DNA of 64,000 nucleotides, taken from NCBI RefSeq assembly GCF_025244845.1, contig NZ_CP104264.1, positions 2,728,001-2,792,000 on the forward strand. Reading direction: 5' to 3'. The translations under genes were made by a program, and so were the position numbers. Each line of letters starts with the position of its first letter. The first letter of the stretch is position 1. The stretch comes from Arthrobacter sp. zg-Y1171. Its GTDB lineage: Bacteria > Actinomycetota > Actinomycetes > Actinomycetales > Micrococcaceae. Below the pieces are notes generated by a model. That model searched no databases. It was given only the letters and a program-made list of their open reading frames with translations, and had not been told where the DNA came from. Shown here in pieces: positions 58,584 to 64,000 of this stretch.

Positions 58584-60761
58584 ATGACTACTCCCCTGCC
58601 TCCGGTTGCCAAGAAAGTCCCCACCGAACGCACCCGCCACGGTGACACGTTCATTGACAACTATGAGTGGCTCCGGGAGAAGGAAAACCCGGAGGTGGTG
58701 GAACACCTCAAGGCAGAGAACGCCTACTCCGCCGCGATGACGGCAGACCAGGAAGAGCTGCGCGGACAGATCTTCAACGAAATCAAGAACCGCACCGAGG
58801 AAACGGACCTGTCCGTTCCGGCACGCAAAAAGGGCTGGTGGTATTACACCCGCACCGAGGAAGGCAAGCAGTACGCCATCCACTGCCGCACGGCCGCACA
58901 GGACACCGGGAACCTCGACGCCGACTGGACGCCGCCCGCCGTGGTCCCCGGTGTTCCGGTTCCGGGCGAACAGATCCTCGTGGACGGCAACGCCGAGGCC
59001 GAGGGCAAGCCCTTCTTCTCGCTCGGCGGCCTGGCGGTCACCGAAGACGGAAACCTGCTGGCCTACTCCGAGGACAACGCCGGAGACGAGCGGTTCACGC
59101 TGCGGATCAAGGACCTGCGCACCGGCGACCTGCTGCCGGACGTCATTTCCAACGTCTTCTACTCGCTGGCCTTCTCCCCCGACGGCCGCCGCGTCTTCTA
59201 CACCGTGGTGGATGATTCCTGGCGTCCCTACCAGGTCAAGGCCCACACGCTCGGCACCCCGGTGGAGGACGACGTCGTCATCTACCAGGAAGACGACATT
59301 GCCATGTGGACCGGCTTCGACCTCTCGGCCGACCGCCGGCAGCTGCTCATCGGCATCAGCAGCTCCGAATACAGCGAATACCGGGTCCTGGACTTCGACG
59401 ACCCCTCCGGCACCGTCCGCACGCTGATTCCCCGCAGCGAGCGCATCCTTTACGAAGCCGAGCCGCTGACCCTGGACGGCGCACGCAAATACCTGGTGAC
59501 GCACAACCGGAACGCCCTGAACTCGATGCTCTCGCTCGTCGCCGAAGAGGAATTCGCCAAGCCGCTGGCGGACCAGCACTGGGAGACCGTCATTGCGCAC
59601 GATGACACCGTGCGTGTGAACGGTGCCGCCGTCACCCGCACCCATGTGCTCGTGTCGGTCCGCAAGGACACCACCGAGCGGGTGCAGATCCTTCCCGTGG
59701 ACGGCCTCGGCATTCCGGCGCAGGGCACGCCCGTGGAACCGGCCTTCGACGAAGAGCTTTACACGGCCAACCTGGCCAACGCCGAGTTCGATTCCCCGAT
59801 CATCCGCCTCAGCTACACCTCCTACCTCACGCCGCCGCGCGTCTACGACTACGTGCTGGCCACCGGTGAGCTGGAACTGCGGAAGGAAACCCCCGTGAAG
59901 GGCGGCTACCGTTCCGAGGAGTACGTCGCCGAACGCGAATGGGCGACGGCGGCGGACGGCACCCGCATTCCGCTCTCCGTCATCCGCCGGGCGGACCTGC
60001 AGCGGGACGGCAGCAACCCGGCGCTGGTCTACGCGTACGGCAGCTACGAACTGAGCATGGATCCGGCATTCAACATCGCCCGGCTGTCGCTGCTGGACCG
60101 CGGCGTCGTCTACGTGGTGGCGCACATCCGCGGCGGCGGGGAGATGGGCCGCGCCTGGTACGACAACGGCAAGAAGCTGAACAAGAAGAACACCTTCACC
60201 GACTTCGTGGATGCCACGGACTGGGTTGCCGCCTCGGGCTGGGCGGATCCGGACCGGATTGCCGCAATGGGCGGTTCCGCCGGTGGCCTGCTGATGGGCG
60301 CCGTCGCAAACCTGGCCCCGGAAAAGTACCGTGCCATTGTGGCGCAGGTGCCTTTCGTGGATGCGCTGACCACCATCCTGGATCCCGACCTGCCGCTGTC
60401 GGCCCTGGAATGGGAGGAATGGGGTAACCCCATCACCGATCCGGAGGTCTACCGGTACATGAAGGAGTACACCCCGTACGAAAACATCCGGGCCGTGGAC
60501 TACCCGCAGATCGCGGCGGTCACCAGCTTCAACGACACCCGTGTGCTGTACGTCGAACCGGCCAAGTGGGTGGCACAGCTGCGCGAGACCACTACCGGCA
60601 GCGAACCGATTGTCCTGAAGATCGAAATGGACGGCGGCCACGGCGGAGCATCGGGCCGGTACGAGGCATGGAAGGACCGGGCGTGGGACTACGCGTTCAT
60701 CCTGTCCGCACTCGGCGCCCGGGAACTGCTGCCGGCTGCTCGCCGGGAAAACGCGGCCTAG
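58584..60761 (+). CDS. ptrB: oligopeptidase B (S9A prolyl-oligopeptidase family)
   Basis: A 725-residue serine peptidase that cuts short peptides after basic residues. A seven-bladed propeller covers about residues 70-420; the alpha/beta hydrolase part carries Ser565 in MGGSAGGLLMGA, Asp651 in FNDTRVLY and His686 in DGGHGGASGRYE. The spacings (86 and 35) match E. coli OpdB (85 and 35). No signal peptide, so cytoplasmic. ATG at 58584; converges with lacI with a hairpin element in between. Confidence 0.9.
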   Translation: MTTPLPPVAKKVPTERTRHGDTFIDNYEWLREKENPEVVEHLKAENAYSAAMTADQEELRGQIFNEIKNRTEETDLSVPARKKGWWYYTRTEEGKQYAIHCRTAAQDTGNLDADWTPPAVVPGVPVPGEQILVDGNAEAEGKPFFSLGGLAVTEDGNLLAYSEDNAGDERFTLRIKDLRTGDLLPDVISNVFYSLAFSPDGRRVFYTVVDDSWRPYQVKAHTLGTPVEDDVVIYQEDDIAMWTGFDLSADRRQLLIGISSSEYSEYRVLDFDDPSGTVRTLIPRSERILYEAEPLTLDGARKYLVTHNRNALNSMLSLVAEEEFAKPLADQHWETVIAHDDTVRVNGAAVTRTHVLVSVRKDTTERVQILPVDGLGIPAQGTPVEPAFDEELYTANLANAEFDSPIIRLSYTSYLTPPRVYDYVLATGELELRKETPVKGGYRSEEYVAEREWATAADGTRIPLSVIRRADLQRDGSNPALVYAYGSYELSMDPAFNIARLSLLDRGVVYVVAHIRGGGEMGRAWYDNGKKLNKKNTFTDFVDATDWVAASGWADPDRIAAMGGSAGGLLMGAVANLAPEKYRAIVAQVPFVDALTTILDPDLPLSALEWEEWGNPITDPEVYRYMKEYTPYENIRAVDYPQIAAVTSFNDTRVLYVEPAKWVAQLRETTTGSEPIVLKIEMDGGHGGASGRYEAWKDRAWDYAFILSALGARELLPAARRENAA

Positions 60762-60767
60762 GCGGAC

Positions 60768-60838
60768 GGGGCATTCTGCGTAGCCTGCATCGCCGAGCGA
60801 GGAACGAGCGAGGCAGCCGAAGGGCGGCAGAATGTCCC
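60768..60838. repeat. 71-bp hairpin element between ptrB and lacI
   Basis: Terminal arms GGGGCATTCTGC (60768-60779) and GCAGAATGTCCC (60827-60838), with one G-T pair. The inside holds CCTGC/GCAGG and two GAGCGAGG copies. The 11-base direct repeat CCTAGGCGGAC occurs at 60757-60767 and 60844-60854, abutting the left arm and five bases from the right. May end both convergent transcripts or be a REP/MITE-like element. Confidence 0.65.
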
Positions 60839-60844
60839 GGTAGC

Positions 60845-61897
60845 CTAGGCGGACTCCCGGACCACCAGTTCCGGCGGGTAGACGACGGGCTCCAGATGTG
60901 AACCGGGCTCCTCGATTTCGCGCAGCAGCATCTCGGCGGCCCGCCGGGCCATCTCGACCATCGGGTTGACCACCGTGGTCAGGCCCGGCGTGCTGGAGGA
61001 TGCGAGCCGGTGGTTGTCGTATCCCACCAGCGCTACGTCGCCGGGCACGGACAGTCCTCGCTCGCGCAGAACCTCCAGCACACCCAGGGCCATCGGGTCG
61101 GATGCAGCGAAGATCGCGTCGATGCCCGGGTCGGCGTCGAGCAGCCGGGCGGCGGCGGCGGCACCGCCCTCGGTGGTGAAGTGTCCGGATTCGACGCCGG
61201 CCGGTTCGAGCCCTGCCTCGGCCAGTCCCAGCCGCCACCCCTCGGTCCGGTCCTGGGCGGCTGTCATGTCCGCCGGTCCGGTGACCGTGGCGATCCGCCG
61301 GTAGCCGCGGCCCGTAAGGTGCCGGGCAGCGAGCAGTCCGCCGGTTCGGTTATCCGTATCCACGAAAGCCAGTCCGGCACGGTCCTGCCACGGCCGGCCG
61401 ATGAACACGGCCGGCAGCGTTGCGTCCGCCAGCTCGGTTTCCAGGGCGTCGGCTTTGTGGTGGGAAACGATGATGGCTCCGTCCACGTGGCCGCTGCGCA
61501 GGTATCGGATGAACTGCCCTTCCTTCTCGCCCTGCCGGGCAATCAGCAGTACCAGCTGCACCTCGGTATCCTTCAAAGCCTCCGTGATTCCGTTCAACGT
61601 CATGGCGAAGAAGGGATCCACCAGGACCCGGCCATCCGGCTCCGGGATCACCAGGGCAATGGAATCGGCACGGCTGGTGGCCAGGGAACGGGCCGCGCGG
61701 TTGGGCGTGAACCCCAGTTCCCCGATCGCCGCGTCAATGGCGGCCTGCGTTTGGGCGCTGACCCGGGCACCGCCGTTGATGGCTCGGGACACGGTCGAGC
61801 GGGAAACACCGGACAGCGCCGCCACGTCTTCCAACGTGGGGCTGCTGCGCCGGGGTTTCACCGACCCGCTCCGGGGCCCGGGCTTAAGGCTGCTCAT
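60845..61897 (-). CDS. LacI-family transcriptional regulator
   Basis: A 350-residue repressor. The LacI helix-turn-helix is at residues about 20-41 (LEDVAALSGVSRSTVSRAIN), followed by the hinge NRAARSLATSR and a ligand domain with sugar-binding-protein fold (ALVIPEPDGRVLVDPFF). The ATG at 61897 overlaps the beta-glucosidase stop (ATGA), so it is translated from the same mRNA. Likely regulates the ABC-transporter and beta-glucosidase genes upstream. The effector is presumably a beta-glucoside. Confidence 0.9.
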   Translation of the reverse strand: MSSLKPGPRSGSVKPRRSSPTLEDVAALSGVSRSTVSRAINGGARVSAQTQAAIDAAIGELGFTPNRAARSLATSRADSIALVIPEPDGRVLVDPFFAMTLNGITEALKDTEVQLVLLIARQGEKEGQFIRYLRSGHVDGAIIVSHHKADALETELADATLPAVFIGRPWQDRAGLAFVDTDNRTGGLLAARHLTGRGYRRIATVTGPADMTAAQDRTEGWRLGLAEAGLEPAGVESGHFTTEGGAAAAARLLDADPGIDAIFAASDPMALGVLEVLRERGLSVPGDVALVGYDNHRLASSSTPGLTTVVNPMVEMARRAAEMLLREIEEPGSHLEPVVYPPELVVRESA

Positions 61898-63360
61898 CGT
61901 TTCGACGATACGACATACGCAGGGGTTGCGGTGCCCGGTACCGGCAGGCCCGGGGGCAGGGCATTGGTGGCTGCCGCTTCCGCGTACCAGCGGGCGCTGG
62001 CCTTGGGCGTGCGCTGCAGTGTTTCGTAATCGACATGCACAATCCCGAACCGCTTGGCGTAGCCCCAGGCCCACTCGAAGTTGTCCATCAGTGACCAGGC
62101 AAAGTAGCCGCGGACGTCGACGCCGTCCGCCACAGCCTCCTGCACCGCTGCCAGATGCGAGCGGATGAAGTCGAGCCGGTCCAGGTCCTGGACGGTCCCG
62201 TCGGCCACAACGTCGTCATCGAAGGCTGCACCGTTTTCGGTAATGTACAGCGGCACACCCGCCGGCCCGGTGTAGTCGTGCTGCAGCCGGTTCAGCAGCC
62301 GCCGAAGTCCCTCGGGCTGGATCTCCCAGCCCATGTTCGTCTGCGGCAGTCCGCGCCGCACGGCATGGATCCCGTCCGCGGCAGGATACGGGCTCGCCGT
62401 AGGACGTGCCGACGGCGCCGCCGTCGTCAGGGGTTCCGTCGGCGGGGTCTTGGTGAAGGCATCACCGTGGTAGTAATTCACCCCCAGGAAGTCGATGGGG
62501 GAACTGATGACCGCCAGGTCTCCGTCCTGGACGTGGGATTCGAAGCCGTAGGGAGCCAGGTCCGCCACCACGTCCTCGGGGTATTTCCCGTGGAAGACGG
62601 GGTCCGCGAACATCCGGTTGAACTGCCCGTCGATGCTGCGGGCTGCGTCGACGTCGCCGGGGTTGTGCGGATCGGCGGGATCCGCGACCGTGAAGTTCAG
62701 GGTCAGGCCGGTGTCCAGGCCCGCGTCCCGGCCCTTGAGCGCCTGGACGGCAAGTCCGTGCGCCAGCAGCAGGTGATGGTTCGCGGCAACCGCGAGTTTT
62801 CGGTCCTGCAGTCCGGGCGCATGCTCGCCGCTGGCGTAGCCGACATAGGCCGAGCACCAGGGCTCGTTCAGGGTGGTCCAGGCCGTCACCCTGTCCCCCA
62901 GCACGTCGTGGACGCTGAGGGCGTAGTCGGCAAACCGATAGGCAGTATCCCGGTTGGCCCAGCCGCCCTGGTCCTGCAGGGCCTGCGGCAGGTCCCAGTG
63001 GTACAGGGTCAGCCACGGCTGGATCCCGGCCTCGAGCAGCGAATCCGTCAGCCGGCTGTAGAAGTCGAGCCCCGCAGCGTTGACCGGGCCGCCGTCGGGC
63101 CGGATCCGTGCCCAGGACGTGGAGAACCGGTAAGAGTCCAGGTTCAGTGACTTCATGAGGGCCACGTCATCGTCCATCCGGTGATAGTGGTCGCAGGCGA
63201 TGTCCCCGTTGTCACCGTTCACCACGGCCCCGGGAACGCGGCTGAAAGTGTCCCAGATGGAATCCTTCCGGCCGTCTTCCGAAGCAGCGCCCTCCACCTG
63301 GTAGGCGGCGGTCGCCGCACCCCACACGAATCCGGACGGGAATGAGGAGTTGTTGTTCAT
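61894..63360 (-). CDS. bglA: GH1 beta-glucosidase
   Basis: A 488-residue family 1 glycoside hydrolase. The acid/base Glu166 is in TTLNEPWCSAYVGYASGEH, and the nucleophile Glu375 in YITENGAAFDD. The N-terminal FPSGFVWGAATAAYQVEGA signature is complete. Cytoplasmic, so it cleaves disaccharides brought in by the adjacent ABC permease. Start is ATG 63360 with AAGGG at six bases; an ATG at 63366 overlaps the permease stop (ATGA) and is also possible. Product specificity (cellobiose or other) is inferred from context. Confidence 0.93.
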   Translation of the reverse strand: MNNNSSFPSGFVWGAATAAYQVEGAASEDGRKDSIWDTFSRVPGAVVNGDNGDIACDHYHRMDDDVALMKSLNLDSYRFSTSWARIRPDGGPVNAAGLDFYSRLTDSLLEAGIQPWLTLYHWDLPQALQDQGGWANRDTAYRFADYALSVHDVLGDRVTAWTTLNEPWCSAYVGYASGEHAPGLQDRKLAVAANHHLLLAHGLAVQALKGRDAGLDTGLTLNFTVADPADPHNPGDVDAARSIDGQFNRMFADPVFHGKYPEDVVADLAPYGFESHVQDGDLAVISSPIDFLGVNYYHGDAFTKTPPTEPLTTAAPSARPTASPYPAADGIHAVRRGLPQTNMGWEIQPEGLRRLLNRLQHDYTGPAGVPLYITENGAAFDDDVVADGTVQDLDRLDFIRSHLAAVQEAVADGVDVRGYFAWSLMDNFEWAWGYAKRFGIVHVDYETLQRTPKASARWYAEAAATNALPPGLPVPGTATPAYVVSSKR

Positions 63361-63362
63361 GG

Positions 63363-64000
63363 TCATCCCTTCACCGCTCCCTGCATGATTCCTGCAACCA
63401 GATGCCGTCCTGCGAGGGCAAAGACAATGAAGAGCGGAATGGTGGAGAGTACGACGCCGGCAAGGACCACCGAATAGTCCACGAAGCGTGCGGACTGCAG
63501 TTGCTGCAGGGCCACCGGCAGGGTCGGATTCTGCGCATTGAGCACAATCAACGGCCAGAAGAAGTTGGTCCAGGTGGCGACAAAGGTGAAGAGTGCCAGC
63601 ATCGCCGCAGCCGGGCGCGCTGCCGGCAGGCCCACGTGCCAGAACGCCTGCCACATATTGGCACCGTCCACGCGCACCGCCTCGATCAGTTCGTTCGGCA
63701 GAGCGTCCTGCAGGTACTGGGTCATCCAGAACACGCCGAAGGCGGTGACCAGCCCGGGGATGATGACCGCTCCCATGGTGCCGGTCCAGCCCAGCTTGGA
63801 CATCACAATGAACAGCGGAATGACGCCAAGCTGGGTAGGAACGGCCATGGTGGCCACTACGAACACCAGCAGTGCCTTGTTTCCCTTGAAGCGCAGCTTC
63901 GCGAAGGCAAAACCTGCCATGGAAGAGAAGAGCACCACGGAAGCAGCAGTCACAGTGGAGACAAGGATGCTGTTGCCCAGGGCTTTCCAGAACGGAATGG
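63363..64000 (-). CDS. carbohydrate ABC transporter permease, 5' end cut by window edge
   Basis: MalG-type permease. The frame is open to base 64000, so about 210 residues from the C-terminal side are seen, with four to five membrane helices. The EAA loop ELIEAVRVDGANMWQAFWHV (near the middle), and PTLPVALQQLQ are typical of CUT1 sugar importers. Its stop overlaps the beta-glucosidase start. The partner permease, binding protein and any ATPase would be to the right. Confidence 0.88.
   Translation of the reverse strand, partial: IPFWKALGNSILVSTVTAASVVLFSSMAGFAFAKLRFKGNKALLVFVVATMAVPTQLGVIPLFIVMSKLGWTGTMGAVIIPGLVTAFGVFWMTQYLQDALPNELIEAVRVDGANMWQAFWHVGLPAARPAAAMLALFTFVATWTNFFWPLIVLNAQNPTLPVALQQLQSARFVDYSVVLAGVVLSTIPLFIVFALAGRHLVAGIMQGAVKG

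Noticed and set aside
58518..61238. 906-codon frame on the minus strand across ptrB and lacI
   Set aside because: It runs opposite ptrB and overlaps lacI; no motif, extreme Arg/Gly/Val composition, and ptrB has a complete catalytic triad.
1..64000. Prophage, integrative element or toxin-antitoxin system
   Set aside because: No integrase, transposase, capsid, portal or toxin family was recognised, and every gene is placed in ordinary metabolic or regulatory context.

Overview
High-GC DNA from an actinobacterium, most probably Arthrobacter sensu lato (Micrococcaceae). The pointers are a complete C50 carotenoid (decaprenoxanthin-type) operon, a scattered menaquinone locus, DUF4193 and DUF222/HNH genes, many GTG starts with 4-nt GTGA/ATGA overlaps, and several start codons placed 6-9 nt after a -10 hexamer (leaderless transcripts). 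There is no rRNA, tRNA, CRISPR array, prophage or complete insertion sequence that I can see. Species cannot be fixed from the sequence alone.

Layout. 1-342: 3' end of a catalase. 412-5705 (minus): crtE-crtB-crtI-crtYe-crtYf-crtEb, tightly overlapping, with idi divergent (5741-6262) and a family 2 glycosyltransferase next door. 7.2-12.2 kb: a small membrane protein, a TerC-family transporter preceded by a clear yybP-ykoY (manganese) riboswitch, a MobA-like nucleotidyltransferase, DUF4193, TetR and YtxH-like proteins. 11.8-16.3 kb: aldehyde dehydrogenase, alcohol dehydrogenase and DUF779 under a GAF-domain regulator. 16.5-21.3 kb: FprA-like reductase, RarD-like exporter, a 19-bp tandem repeat array and a DUF222/HNH protein with internal repeats. 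21.4-25.7 kb: gabT and a patD-like dehydrogenase with a divergent PucR-type regulator. 25.8-27.4 kb: glycolipid-binding-domain protein, SUKH-like protein and HIT hydrolase.

27.5-44.6 kb: menaquinone genes hepT-menJ-menG, menF, menD and menC, interrupted by a polar amino acid ABC transporter with two tandem paralogous binding proteins, a LysR/MHS-transporter pair, a DUF3237 gene, and a tartrate/malate dehydrogenase plus dicarboxylate symporter pair. 44.7-47.8 kb: PAP2 phosphatase, MFS exporter and MBL-fold hydrolase. 47.8-52.5 kb: branched-chain 2-oxoacid dehydrogenase E1alpha-E1beta-E2 with a divergent Lrp/AsnC regulator and an inverted repeat between them. 52.6-57.7 kb: a small stress-like protein and the phenylacetyl-CoA epoxidase operon paaABCDE plus an enoyl-CoA hydratase, headed by a PaaR-like box. 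57.8-64 kb: a membrane protein, an oligopeptidase B, and a beta-glucoside module (ABC permease, GH1 beta-glucosidase, LacI regulator).

Most of the window is ordinary chromosomal metabolism. I did not find a clearly new defence or mobile system. The most notable signals are regulatory: the riboswitch, candidate operators for the aldehyde dehydrogenase, bkd and paa operons, the 19-bp tandem repeats, the 6-residue repeat insert in the HNH protein, and a small hairpin element flanked by direct repeats near 60.8 kb. GenBank-style starts further upstream are possible for several genes; the reason for each start chosen here is given in its entry.
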